In this document: positions 7,833-16,606 of the stretch, piece by piece
Layout: the number at the start of each line of letters is the position of its first letter
Position numbering within the stretch: position 1 is the first letter of the stretch
Origin: CBDAPE01 sp965198325
Lineage (GTDB): Bacteria; Pseudomonadota; Alphaproteobacteria; UBA828; JAPUJA01
Direction: 5' to 3'
Length of the DNA: 64,000 nt
NCBI GenBank assembly: GCA_965198325.1
Contig: CBDAPE010000013.1
Span: 248,001 to 312,000 of the forward strand
Position numbers and translations under genes: made by a program
Notes under the pieces: generated by a model
What the model saw: the letters and a program-made list of their open reading frames with translations, nothing else
Databases searched by the model: none
What the model was told of the DNA's origin: nothing

Positions 7833-8968
7833 CGGCTTGCCAATCGCCTCGTCGAAGCGGACGGGAGTCTTGCACGACGAGGACGCACGCCGCGGCCCGG
7901 CAGGGAGACTGCAGCCCTCGACACGACCTCCTGCGTAATCGCGGCGGCCACCATGGAGACGCCCTGTCCGTCGCAAATCGCCTCCGCCGCCCGCGCCATG
8001 GTGTAGCGTCGGGGGGCATCGTCGCACAGCGCAGCGATCCGGCCGGCGAGGGCCTCCACGGTCACCGTACCCGCTTCCCCCACCAACTCGACCGCACCGG
8101 CTGTTGCGAGGTTTCGGGCGATGTGACGCTGATTGTCGGCCGTGACGACGACCAGCGTCGGCAGGCCCAGGCAGCAGCGCTCCCACGAAGTGCCACCGCA
8201 GGCGCCGACCGCAAGATCCGCTTCCGTCATCAGCGACGCCATGTCGCGGACCGATCGGTGCACGGTCACTGCGGACGATACCGAGGCGGCCAGCCGGCGA
8301 ATTTCCTCCCAGTTGCGCGAGGACGCGCCGACGACGACATCGACGGAGAGCGCCGGGCACGCTTCGGCCACGGCCTGAAGTGCCAGCATCGTGGCGCCGG
8401 TCGAGTCCGCCGCGCCAAACGACAGCAGCAGCCGCTGTGCCGGAGCCGCGCTTTCCCGCCGCGCCAGCGCCCGGCGCCGGTGCTGTCGGAACTGGGGCCG
8501 CAGCAAGGCGAAGCGGGCACCCAGCAAGAGCCTGCACTCCGGGCCGGTCAAGGCACGGTAATCCGACTCCTCACGGCCGTGGGTCTGATCCAACAGGATA
8601 TCGACACGATGGCGCCGATTGGCAAGATCGTCGATCGCCAGGATCGCCGCCGCCCACGGCCTGCAGCGTTGCTCGAAGGCCATGTCGCGCCCGTAGTGAT
8701 CCACGACCAGCAGCGCCACCCCGTCGGGCCAGTGTTCCGTCAGGGCTGTCGTCTCGTCATCCTCCTCCAAGACCAGAATATCCTCGGTGGCCTCGGCCAG
8801 CGACGTCACGACGGACAACGCCTGGTCATTGACGGCGAAGCCCACGTGCCATCCCGCTTTCGCGAGTGCCGCGGACAGTGTCAGGCAACGCATGACGTGA
8901 CCGCCGCCGATCTCTTCCGACGCGTCGGCGCGAAATACGGCCGTAGGTCGTTCAGCAGTCATGGCCAA
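7829..8968 (-). CDS. pseG: UDP-2,4-diacetamido-2,4,6-trideoxy-beta-L-altropyranose hydrolase
   Basis: The 379-residue GT-B-fold enzyme has the PseG start FRADASEEIGGGHVMRC (residues 12-28) and the C-terminal nucleotide-binding pattern ACGGTSWERCCLGLPTLVV. PseG removes UDP from the pseudaminic acid precursor and so supplies the NeuB substrate. The last 25 residues are a basic tail beyond the usual end. The gene follows the wbpB-like remnant and is coupled to the cytidylyltransferase. PseB, PseC and PseH are not in this window, so they must lie elsewhere or have been lost. Confidence 0.85.
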   Translation of the reverse strand: MAMTAERPTAVFRADASEEIGGGHVMRCLTLSAALAKAGWHVGFAVNDQALSVVTSLAEATEDILVLEEDDETTALTEHWPDGVALLVVDHYGRDMAFEQRCRPWAAAILAIDDLANRRHRVDILLDQTHGREESDYRALTGPECRLLLGARFALLRPQFRQHRRRALARRESAAPAQRLLLSFGAADSTGATMLALQAVAEACPALSVDVVVGASSRNWEEIRRLAASVSSAVTVHRSVRDMASLMTEADLAVGACGGTSWERCCLGLPTLVVVTADNQRHIARNLATAGAVELVGEAGTVTVEALAGRIAALCDDAPRRYTMARAAEAICDGQGVSMVAAAITQEVVSRAAVSLPGRGVRPRRARLPSASTRRLASR

Positions 8969-8996
8969 CTAAACCGGCATCGGATGGTGTCGTCCG

Positions 8997-9178
8997 TCAC
9001 GCCCACTGGGCCAGGCATGGGTGTCGTTCGTTGTGCGCCGTTTCGACGGCGGCCTCTCGGATATGGGCGACGGCCTCGATAGAGGACGCAGCGCGCCGCC
9101 GGTATCGCGGATCGCCTGCATGTGGCGGCGCGCGACGTAGCCGGCCGCACCGATCAAGCCGAAGTCCGTCCCGTTCAT
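8997..9178 (-). pseudogene. wbpB-like Gfo/Idh/MocA sugar dehydrogenase with an internal deletion
   Basis: The start FGLIGAAGYVARRHMQAI matches the nucleotide-binding N-terminus of WbpB-type UDP-N-acetylglucosaminuronate dehydrogenases. About 31 codons in, homology stops. In another frame it is followed at once by IEAVAHIREAAVETAHNE and a stop, which resembles the very C-terminus of the same family. Some 250 codons are therefore missing and the two ends are joined out of frame. A GAAGAG ribosome site precedes the ATG. The gene was the first structural gene after the antiterminator. Confidence 0.65.
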
Positions 9179-9212
9179 GGTCTCTTCGTCGTCATTGCTG
9201 CCGTCGATCGGC

Positions 9213-9224
9213 CACGCTACCGCC
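9213..9224 (-). promoter_or_regulatory. ops-type antitermination element
   Basis: On the minus strand the leader reads GGCGGTAGCGTG, identical to the operon polarity suppressor (ops/JUMPStart core) recognised by RfaH in enterobacteria. It lies 68 bases after the stop of the NusG/RfaH-like gene and 34 bases before the wbpB-like ATG. This is where a paused polymerase would recruit the antiterminator for the long operon. A GC-rich imperfect hairpin (stems 9267-9276 and 9280-9289) precedes it. Confidence 0.7.
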
Positions 9225-9291
9225 GTTCGGGTGAAGCAGCCTCCACCCGTTTGCATAGTCCCATTCGGCGCCGGCCGAGGGCCGGCACCGG

Positions 9292-9792
9292 TCAGGCGGC
9301 CGCGACGACCACCCGTCTCGGAAGCCGGGCCGGAACCCGGCCGCCCAGCACATCCAGCAGCACCTCGACCCGCTCGCCCGGCGCGAGGCGCAGGACCACC
9401 GCCGCGCGCTCGGAGAAGGGGCCGGCTGCGATTGTCACTGCATCGCCCGGCTGCAGATCGGCCGGTGCCGCCGTGCTGAGGCCGTCGGCCCCGGTCGCGT
9501 CCCGCAGTGCGGCGACGAAACCCTCGGGCAGCGCCTGCGGGTGCGGGCCGTCGGCGAGCAGCCGCCGCACCCCGAAGGTGCCGTTGATTGCGCGCCACGC
9601 TTCGCGCGCAATATCCAGTTCCACGAACAGGTAGCCGGGGAAGAGCGCGCCGCGCACGGTCTCGATGTGCCGTGCGTGCCGGCGGGACCGCTCCATCACC
9701 GGCAGCCAGACCCGATACCCCTGGCGCGCCAGGTTCGTTTCCGCCCGGCGCTCCTGGTGCGGCCGCGCATGGACCACGTACCACTTGTTCAT
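9292..9792 (-). CDS. NusG paralogue, RfaH/UpxY-type operon antiterminator
   Basis: The 166-residue protein starts with the NGN domain (NKWYVVHARPHQERRAETNL, residues 2-21, then FPGYLFVELD) and ends with a KOW-like module (LQPGDAVTIAAGPFSE). Specialised NusG paralogues of this size ride with RNA polymerase through long polysaccharide operons. Its ATG overlaps the upstream regulator by 4 bases. The ops-like element directly downstream supports an RfaH-like mode. Confidence 0.88.
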   Translation of the reverse strand: MNKWYVVHARPHQERRAETNLARQGYRVWLPVMERSRRHARHIETVRGALFPGYLFVELDIAREAWRAINGTFGVRRLLADGPHPQALPEGFVAALRDATGADGLSTAAPADLQPGDAVTIAAGPFSERAAVVLRLAPGERVEVLLDVLGGRVPARLPRRVVVAAA

Positions 9793-10439
9793 CGGCGCCC
9801 CCCGAGCGGCTCCTCCGCCGGCGGCGTGAAGTCCATCGGCTCACGCACGATGCGGAGGAAGGGCGGCGCCAGCACTTGCCGGTCCGCAACCGCGCCGCGC
9901 AGCCGCTCGAACGCCTCCTGCGGATGGCGGGATTCGGTGATCACCAGCGCATCCCAGGCTTCCGCCTCGTCCAGCGAGCGCAGGACCGGCAGGCCGTGCA
10001 GGCGGTCCGCGTTGGCCTCGCAGTCCAGGATCCCCACCAGTTGCGCGTCCGCCTCGATCGCCGCCAGCAGCGTGATCTCCGCGACCTCGCCGCGCCCCAC
10101 CAGGACGAAGTGGCCGAAACCTGCCCTCTGCCCATTCTGGAAGAGCAGCCGGTACTCCCGCCGCGCCATGCGGAAGAAGGCCAGCGACGTATCGAGATAC
10201 TGCGCGACGAGGCGGCTCTTCTCCTGGAACCCCTCGGACGTCACGTAGTAGACCCAGCGCTTGTAGGGGGCGGCCTTGGCCTTCACCAGCCCCTTGCGCA
10301 CGGCCCGCTTGAGCAGCGCGTTGACCATCCCCACCGAGATCGAGAGGCACTTGGCGAGCGCCGGCTGCGTCACGACCTCTCGCTGCTCCAGAGCGGCGAG
10401 GAGCTCGATCTCGGTCTGGATGCCAGTCTTGTCGGCCAT
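9789..10439 (-). CDS. winged-helix (MarR-like) EPS-associated transcriptional regulator
   Basis: The 216-residue protein begins with a helix-turn-helix (TQPALAKCLSISVGMVNALL, near residues 24-43) and a wing (KRWVYYVTSEGF). Its second half looks like a small nucleotide-sugar or CoA-binding Rossmann domain (GFGHFVLVGRGEVAEI, LVGILDCEAN). The same two-gene arrangement with a NusG paralogue heads other exopolysaccharide loci. It is probably the operon's first gene; the 270 bases upstream show no clear operator. Confidence 0.75.
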   Translation of the reverse strand: MADKTGIQTEIELLAALEQREVVTQPALAKCLSISVGMVNALLKRAVRKGLVKAKAAPYKRWVYYVTSEGFQEKSRLVAQYLDTSLAFFRMARREYRLLFQNGQRAGFGHFVLVGRGEVAEITLLAAIEADAQLVGILDCEANADRLHGLPVLRSLDEAEAWDALVITESRHPQEAFERLRGAVADRQVLAPPFLRIVREPMDFTPPAEEPLGGRR

Positions 10440-10709
10440 CGGCTATCCTGAGGTTCATGCCTTGAATAAGAGATCGGCAACGGATAGTCAACCGCGGCCT
10501 CGACACCCATGAGCGGCGCGAACCGGTGCCAGATGGTTCAACAAGTTGCGGCGTGGCGTGGATGACCGCGCTCATCGGGCGCTTTCTGGCCGGCCGGATG
10601 GAGCCTCCGTTCCCCGGCGCTCGGCGATAATGGCCCTTGCGATTCGGCCTACCGGTACCGATATCCTTTTCTGCACAAAGCACGAACAATTGGTGTTGGG
10701 CGGGAGGCG

Positions 10710-11087
10710 ATGATGGCGCCGGAGGAGGAGAGGCGCGACGGCCCGGAGTTCGGGGACGACGATTTCGAGGGGCGCGACCTGCTGGTTGGCCGGCCGGAAG
10801 GGGCGGAGGGCAGGCCAACTGCCGGCGCCATGCGAGCGCCGCCAGCGGCACAGTCTGCGCAACCCGGTGCGCACGACGAGGCCATCCGAGAAAACCTTGA
10901 GACGGTACGGACGACGGCGGGCCGGATCGACGCACTCCAGGACGCGCCGGGGCCAGAGCACGAGACGGCAGAGACGCTGGCCCGTGAGACGGCGGCGCTG
11001 ACGCAGGCTGTCGAGGACGTGCGCGGCGCGCTCGCGAAGGCGCTCTCCAGCGCTTCCATCAGGACCGCCATCGTCTGCCGAGGGTAG
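10710..11087 (+). CDS. uncharacterised acidic protein upstream of the relaxase
   Basis: A 125-codon frame with a good ribosome site (GGGAGG six bases before the ATG). The product has an acidic N-terminus and a helical C-terminal half rich in Ala, Glu and Thr that may form a coiled coil (ETLARETAALTQAVEDVRGA). No family was recognised. The stop is followed within 3 bases by the next frame, and both precede the MobF gene, so it may be a mobilisation accessory protein or the N-terminal part of a frameshifted longer one. Confidence 0.4.
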   Translation: MMAPEEERRDGPEFGDDDFEGRDLLVGRPEGAEGRPTAGAMRAPPAAQSAQPGAHDEAIRENLETVRTTAGRIDALQDAPGPEHETAETLARETAALTQAVEDVRGALAKALSSASIRTAIVCRG

Positions 11088-11089
11088 AA

Positions 11090-11535
11090 GTGCAGCCACA
11101 GCAACCGGGAGTAGCCCAGGACGACCACCAGGGCATGGCGGAGATGAAGCAGGCAGCGACGGTGCTGGACAGCAGTCTGCGCGTTCACATCGAGAACATG
11201 TCCCGCTTCACCCAGAGGCAGCGGTGGCGTCCCTGGCTGGTGGGTCTCGCCATTGCGGCCGCGTCGTTCGTCTTCTTCGCGCTGGGCGCGGTGTTGCAGC
11301 GGGAGACCGACGTCGTGTCCTTCGGCGATCCGCGCCACGAGTGGACGAGCATGTCGTGGAGCACTACGCGCCGCTGCTCGCCATCTGCGCGTCGAAGGCG
11401 CGGCTGGACGAAGAGCCCGTCGGGTGCCGGCTGGAAATCGATCCATCGCTGGACGTGACGGTTCCCTTCTACCCTGGAGGAACCCTGACCGCCACGCCGT
11501 CCGAGGAACAGTTCGATCCCGCTGCGGAACGGTAG
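11090..11535 (+). pseudogene. single-TM accessory protein of the relaxase region, frameshifted
   Basis: One frame gives a helical segment, then a basic stretch and a membrane helix (WLVGLAIAAASFVFFALGAV). Around 11335 the sense sequence moves to the next frame (VVEHYAPLLAICASKARLDE) and ends at 11535, seven bases before the relaxase ATG. The layout of helix, TM segment and Cys-containing tail recalls the DUF6118-type proteins often found beside alphaproteobacterial relaxases. That assignment is tentative. Confidence 0.4.
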
Positions 11536-11541
11536 GAAAGC

Positions 11542-12692
11542 ATGGTCGCGAGCGTCACGCGCCTGAAGGCCGCCGCCATGACGGTGCACTACTTCGAGGC
11601 GGACGGCTATTACGCGAAGAACGACCCGGAGCACCGCAAGGCGAGTGGCTGGTACGGCGAGGCGGCGGCGTTGCTCGGCCTGCACGGGCCGGTCAAGCCG
11701 AAACGCTTCGAGGATGTCCTCGCAGGATACGTGCCCGGCACTGACCTTCGCCTAGGACGGCTGCGCGACGGTGAGCACCAGCACCGGCCGGGCGTGGACG
11801 TGACCTTCTCAGCACCCAAGTCGGTATCGCTGGAAGCGCTGGTCTATGCGCCCGGCCGTACCGGGGCGCGGGTGGTGCGGGCGCACGACGAGGCGGTGCG
11901 CGCCACGCTCGGCTTCATCAAGACGGAGCTGTTCCAAACCCGGAGCTATGACCCGGCGACAAGCCGTCGACCGCGTGTGCAGGCCCACGGCATGGCGGCG
12001 GCGACCTTCCGCCACCTGGCGAGCCGCAACCTCGACCCTCAGCTGCACACCCACGCGGCGATCGCCAACATGACACGCGGCCGGGACGGCGGCTGGCGGA
12101 GCGCCGAGTTCACCCCGGTGGAACGGTCGAAGCTGCTGATCGGGGCCTACTACCGCAACGAGCTTCGAGCCGGGCTGGAGAAGATCGGCTACGCTACGGT
12201 ACCGACACTGGTGGGCCGGATACCGGGGTTCGAGATCGCGGGCTACCAGCGGCCCGTGCTGGAGGCGTTCTCGACCCGTCGTCGTGAGCTTCTCGACTAC
12301 ATGCAGGACCGGGGCTGGGAGAACACGCCGGCGCGGACACAGCAGGCGGCGCTCTACACACGGCAGCGCAAGGCGGAGCCAGAGCGGCAGGTTCTGCATG
12401 AGACGTGGCAGGCGCGGGCGCAGGAGTTCGGCCCGGCGCGGGACCGGGACGCGGTGCGGGGCCGCAACGGCGTCCGCGCATCGGCCTCCCCTCAGAGTGA
12501 GCTGCGTGCGCAACGGTCCGCGCTGGCGGTGGTGCGGCGCGCCGTCGAGCATCTGGAGGAACGGCGCACCGTGTTCTCGGCCAACGATTTGCGCGCCTGG
12601 GCGCTGGCGCACGGGGGCGGCCGGCATTTGCTTGAAGCGCTGGATGGCGGCATCGCCCAGCTGCGGCGGGACGGGCACCTGATCGAGGTGAC
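11542..12692 (+). pseudogene. MobF (TrwC/TraA-type) conjugative relaxase, C-terminus lost
   Basis: About 383 codons match the N-terminal relaxase domain. There is a Tyr-rich start (YFEADGYYAKND), VDVTFSAPKSVSLEAL, and the metal-binding histidines in LDPQLHTHAAIANM. MobF proteins normally exceed 900 residues and carry a helicase domain, which is missing here because sequence switches to the IS21 end after LIEVT. An AGGAAAG ribosome site precedes the ATG. It would cut oriT and pilot a plasmid or ICE. The region beyond the IS does not continue it. Confidence 0.85.
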
Positions 12693-12884
12693 GTGTCAAT
12701 GGCGGAGCAAGAAGGGACCACCGTGGCGGTGTAAGAAGGGACCGCTTGGCGGCTGCGGGCTTGTCCCCGTAGTCCATGGGCGGGCCCCGCGTGCGACGCG
12801 ACGTGCCCTCAACAGGCCGACGCGGCGGCGCGCGCGGGAGGGACCTGTGGGCCCATGGGGTCAAGCGTGGGTTGGGTGGTCGGT

Positions 12885-13649
12885 TCAGTTCGCCGTCGGG
12901 GTTTGACGCCTGCGGCTCTGGTTGAGCCTGTAGCTCTCGCCATTCATCTCGAGGATGTTGACGTGGTGGGTGCGGCGGTCGAGGAGAGCGCCGGTAAGCC
13001 GCTCGGAGCCGAACACCTCGGTCCATTCGTCGAACGGCAGATTGGTGGTGACCAGGGTCGAGCCGCGCTCGTAGCGCTGGCTGAACACCTCGAACAGGAG
13101 CTCGGCACCGGTCTTGGACAGCGGCACGAAGCCGAGTTCGTCGACGATCAGAAGCTTGTAGGTGGCGAGCTTCTTCTGGAACCTCAGCAGCTGCTTGTCA
13201 TCGCGGGCCTCGATGAGCTCGTGGACCAGCGCGGCGGCGGTGATGAAGCCGACCGAGAGGCCCTTCTGGCAGGCCGCCAAGCCGAGACCGAGGGCGATGT
13301 GGGTCTTGCCGGTGCCGCTGTTGCCGAGCGCGATGAGGTTCTCGCGGCGCTCGATGTACGCGCAGCGGGCGAGCTCCAGGACCAGCGTCTTGTTGAGCGA
13401 GGGGATGACCTTGAAATCGAAGCTATCGAGGCTCTTGATCACGGGGAAGCGCGCCGCCTTGATCCGCCGCTCGACCATGCGGCGCTCGCGGTCGATCAGC
13501 TCGAGCTCGGCCAGACGCAGAAGATAGCGAACGTGGTCGACGCCTTCAGAGGCGCACTGCCGGGCGATCTTGTCGTACTCCCTCAGGACCGTCGGCAGCT
13601 TCAGCCTCTTGAGGTGGTGGACGAGCAGCAGCCGTGGTGTGTCGGTCAT
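12885..13649 (-). CDS. istB: IstB, AAA+ ATPase helper of IS21 transposition
   Basis: The 254-residue ATPase has a Walker A GNSGTGKTHIALGLG and Walker B LLIVDELGFVPLS, with the family end LEMNGESYRLNQSR. It starts at the ATG 13647-13649, which overlaps the istA stop by the usual ATGA. It appears intact, but its partner istA is interrupted, so the element is probably immobile unless helped. Confidence 0.92.
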   Translation of the reverse strand: MTDTPRLLLVHHLKRLKLPTVLREYDKIARQCASEGVDHVRYLLRLAELELIDRERRMVERRIKAARFPVIKSLDSFDFKVIPSLNKTLVLELARCAYIERRENLIALGNSGTGKTHIALGLGLAACQKGLSVGFITAAALVHELIEARDDKQLLRFQKKLATYKLLIVDELGFVPLSKTGAELLFEVFSQRYERGSTLVTTNLPFDEWTEVFGSERLTGALLDRRTHHVNILEMNGESYRLNQSRRRQTPTAN

Positions 13650-13892
13650 GCGCCGAGCCCCGACAGCAGGCTCATGTACGACTTGGCAGACGTCGTCGCG
13701 ACCCGGGCGCGCGGCAGGTACGGATAGACCTCGAGGTTGAGCCGGGGCGGCCGCCGCTCGATGCGGCACAGTACCAGGTGCTTCACCGCATCGAAGCCGA
13801 TGGCGCCGAGCCTGAGCGCGTCGCCGGAGAGTGTCAGATATCTTGTGTAAATGAGTGCCGTGGGTCCAATATTTAGTATGGGAGGACCTACG

Positions 13893-15113
13893 ATGAGGAC
13901 TATCAGACCTGAACTTCTGGACGAACTTCTGGCCGATTACGAGAAGCCGGATGACCTGCTGGGCGAAGACGGGCTGTTCAAGCAGCTCAAGGCGGTGCTC
14001 TTGGAGCGGGCGCTTGACGCCGAGCTGAGCGATCACCTGGGCTACGAGAAGGGTGACCCGGCCGGTCGCGGCACGGGTAACAGCCGCAACGGCTACTCGG
14101 ACAAGACGGTGCTGAGCGAGGATGGCGAGATCGATATCGCCGTGCCGCGCGACCGCACCGGCACGTTCGACCCGCTGATCGTGCCCAAGGGCGAACGCCG
14201 TCTCGAGGGCTTCGACGATCGCATCGTGTCGCTGTATGCCCGCGGCATGACGGTGCGCGAGATACGTGGCCATCTGCAGGAGCTTTACGGGGTCGCGGTT
14301 TCGCCGGACCTGATCAGCCGGGTCACCGACGCGGTACTCGAGGAGGTCCGCGAATGGCAGAACCGACCGCTCGATGCGGTCTATCCGGTGGTGTTCTTTG
14401 ACGCGCTGCGGGTCAAGATCCGCGACGAAGGCCTGGTGCGCAACAAAGCAGTCTACGTTGCACTGGCCCTCACCGCTGAAGGCGAGAAGGAGGTTCTCGG
14501 GCTGTGGATCGAGCAGACCGAAGGCGCCAAGTTCTGGCTCAAGGTGATGAACGACCTCAAGACCCGCGGCGTCGCTGACATCCTGATCGCCGTGGTCGAC
14601 GGCCTCAAGGGCTTCCCCGAGGCGATAACAACGGTGTTCCCCGAGACCACGGTGCAGACCTGCATCGTGCATCTGATCCGCAGTTCGCTGGCGTTCGTGT
14701 CGTGGAAGGACCGAAAGAGGATCATGCCCGATATCAAGGCGATCTACCGCGCCGAAACCGCCGAGACCGCGGCGGCCAAGCTCGACGAGTTCGAGGCCAA
14801 ATGGGGCGAGCGCTATCCGGCGATCGCGCCCAGCTGGCGCCGCGCCTGGGAGCAGGTGGTGCCGATGTTCGCGTTCCCGCCGGCGATCCGCAAGATGATC
14901 TACACCACCAACGCGCTGGAGAGCCTGCACCGATCTTTGCGCAAGATCATCAAGACACGCGGTAGCTTCCCCAACGACGAGGCGGCGGTCAAGCTGTTGT
15001 TCCTGGCGATCCGCAATGCCGGTGTCGGCTGGAAACGGCCTATTGAATGGACCGCCGCAATGGGGCAGTTTGCGATCCTGTTCGAGGATCGCTTTCCGGC
15101 CTCAGCGCGCTGA
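13893..15113 (+). CDS. IS256 family (mutator-type) transposase
   Basis: The 406-residue DDE transposase has PVVFFDALRVKIRDEG (first Asp), VVDGLKGFPEAI (second Asp) and YTTNALESLHRSLRK (Glu). The ATG at 13893 is preferred to the first one because GGAGG stands 8 bases upstream and family homology starts there. The stop codon lies inside a strong palindrome. It looks fully functional. Confidence 0.93.
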   Translation: MRTIRPELLDELLADYEKPDDLLGEDGLFKQLKAVLLERALDAELSDHLGYEKGDPAGRGTGNSRNGYSDKTVLSEDGEIDIAVPRDRTGTFDPLIVPKGERRLEGFDDRIVSLYARGMTVREIRGHLQELYGVAVSPDLISRVTDAVLEEVREWQNRPLDAVYPVVFFDALRVKIRDEGLVRNKAVYVALALTAEGEKEVLGLWIEQTEGAKFWLKVMNDLKTRGVADILIAVVDGLKGFPEAITTVFPETTVQTCIVHLIRSSLAFVSWKDRKRIMPDIKAIYRAETAETAAAKLDEFEAKWGERYPAIAPSWRRAWEQVVPMFAFPPAIRKMIYTTNALESLHRSLRKIIKTRGSFPNDEAAVKLLFLAIRNAGVGWKRPIEWTAAMGQFAILFEDRFPASAR

Positions 15114-15122
15114 GGCCGGAAA
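15093..15122. terminator. 30-base perfect palindrome over the IS256 transposase stop
   Basis: The sequence TTTCCGGCCTCAGC followed by its exact complement forms a 15-bp stem with no loop spacer, centred on the last codons and the stop. It has A/T trios at both ends, so it could stop transcription from either side. It is identical in all three IS256 copies. Confidence 0.55.
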
Positions 15123-16606
15123 CAATGTCGCCCACGGCGTCACTTACACAGACAATCGGACACACCCCGGCGCCGACCGCACCCTCGACCTCCTCGAGCC
15201 GGAAGCTCTCCAGCAGACGGCGCACCTGGACGGACTCGCGCTTGCCCGCCTTGCCCATGCGGGCTTCGAGCAGGCGTCGCAGAGTGATGAAGGCCTCGGG
15301 CAGGTCCCAGCCCGCCAACGGCGCGGCCTGGTCGAGGGCGCCGATCTTCTGCTCGATCAAGGGTAGGTAATGCAGCGGGTCGAAGATCAGGTCCTCGCTG
15401 TCGTAGGACCGGCGGTGCCGGGCAATCACCTCCGCGCCGCAAGAGATAACGACCTCGTCGACGGAGCACCGGATCAGCACCTCGCGGTGGCCATAGGCCA
15501 CGGGCACCGAGTAGTCGTTGCCCCGGCAGCGCACCAGCGACAGCGAGCTCACCCGTCCAGTGCGCTTGTCGCAGGCATCGTATGGTGCCGGGGGGAGAGG
15601 CAAGAAGGCTTCCCGGTCCCGTGCGAGGCGCTCGCCGATGGTCTCCTTGTGACCCCGCAGCCGCGCCGCCTGGCGCCGGCGGCACTGTCCCGCGAGAGCA
15701 TCGTTCAGCGCCTCGAAGCTCTCGGCCCGCGGGACGGGGACCCGGAAGGTCCGCCGGATGAAGCCGACCAGTCCCTCGACCTTGCCTTTGTCGTTGCCCT
15801 TGCCCGGCCGGCCGAACCTGTCCTCGAACAGATAGGGGGATTGAAGGTCCGTGAAGACGCGCGTTCGCTGCCGCTTGCCATCTCCCAGTATCCGGGCGAC
15901 TGCCAGCTTGGTGTTGTCGTACAGGATGGATGTGGGAACGCCGCCGAAGAAGGTGAATGCCGCATTGTGACCATCGCAAAAGGCCTCGGTCGTCTCCGCC
16001 GGATAGGCTTTCACAAAACAACCATCGCTGTGGGGAAGGTCGAAGGCAAGGAAGTGGACCTTGCGCGACACGCCGCCGATCACCGCCATCGCCTCACCGA
16101 AGTCCGCCTGGGCGTGACCGGGGGAATGGACGAGCGGCACAAACACCTCACGTGACCGAAGCCGCCGCTCGCGAACGGAGTCCTTCACGATGGTGTACCC
16201 GCCCGTAAAGCCGTACTCGTCCCGGAGACGGTCGAAGATGCGCTTTGCAGTGTGCCGTTGTTTGCGGTGACTGGTCCGATCATCCTCCAGGATCCGATCG
16301 ATGATCCCCGTGAACGGATCCAGCTTCGGTCGCCGGGGCGGCGTGCTTCGGCGATATCCTGGCGGCACCGAGAACGACAGCATCTTGCGGACCGTCTTGC
16401 GGTCCACACCAAACACCCGCGACGCCTCGTGGACGCTCATCCTATCGACACGGCACGCCCGCCGAACCCGTGCGTACAAATCCACTCGATACATCCCCCC
16501 GCCTTCCAGTCAGAGTAACTCTGACCGAAGGCTATAGACGGTCCCCTTTTGGTCCGCCACAGCCGGATCAACCGGCCGCTTCAGTGGGGGATTATTGCGC
16601 CGCCGT

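Larger units (their letters stand above)
13827..15167 (+). mobile_element. IS256 family insertion sequence, copy 1
   Basis: The element is 1341 bp with ends GAGAGTGTCAGAT and GGGTGTGTCCGAT as inverted repeats (the latter read from the other strand). Two more copies of exactly the same length lie at 23388-24728 and 55224-56564. It is inserted in istA with an imperfect 8-base duplication. Confidence 0.92.
13646..16494 (-). pseudogene. istA: IstA transposase of IS21, interrupted by IS256
   Basis: The N-terminal part (from 16494) has the helix-turn-helix (ASRVFGVDRKTVRKMLSF) and the DDE domain (HAQADFGEAMAV, SILYDNTKLAV, KGKVEGLVGFIRR). At residue ~443 the gene is cut by IS256. The C-terminal part resumes at 13826 with DALRLGAIGFDAVKHLVLC and ends LLSGLGA. 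An 8-base repeat with one mismatch (CGTCGCCG and CGGCGCCG) flanks the insertion. Confidence 0.88.

Noticed and set aside
7833..8537. Long upstream part of the cytidylyltransferase frame
   Set aside because: It is pseG read out of frame; the enzyme starts at 7832.
12885..14930. 681-codon open frame on the minus strand
   Set aside because: It is the istB frame extended through the antisense of the IS256 transposase; only 12885-13649 is real.
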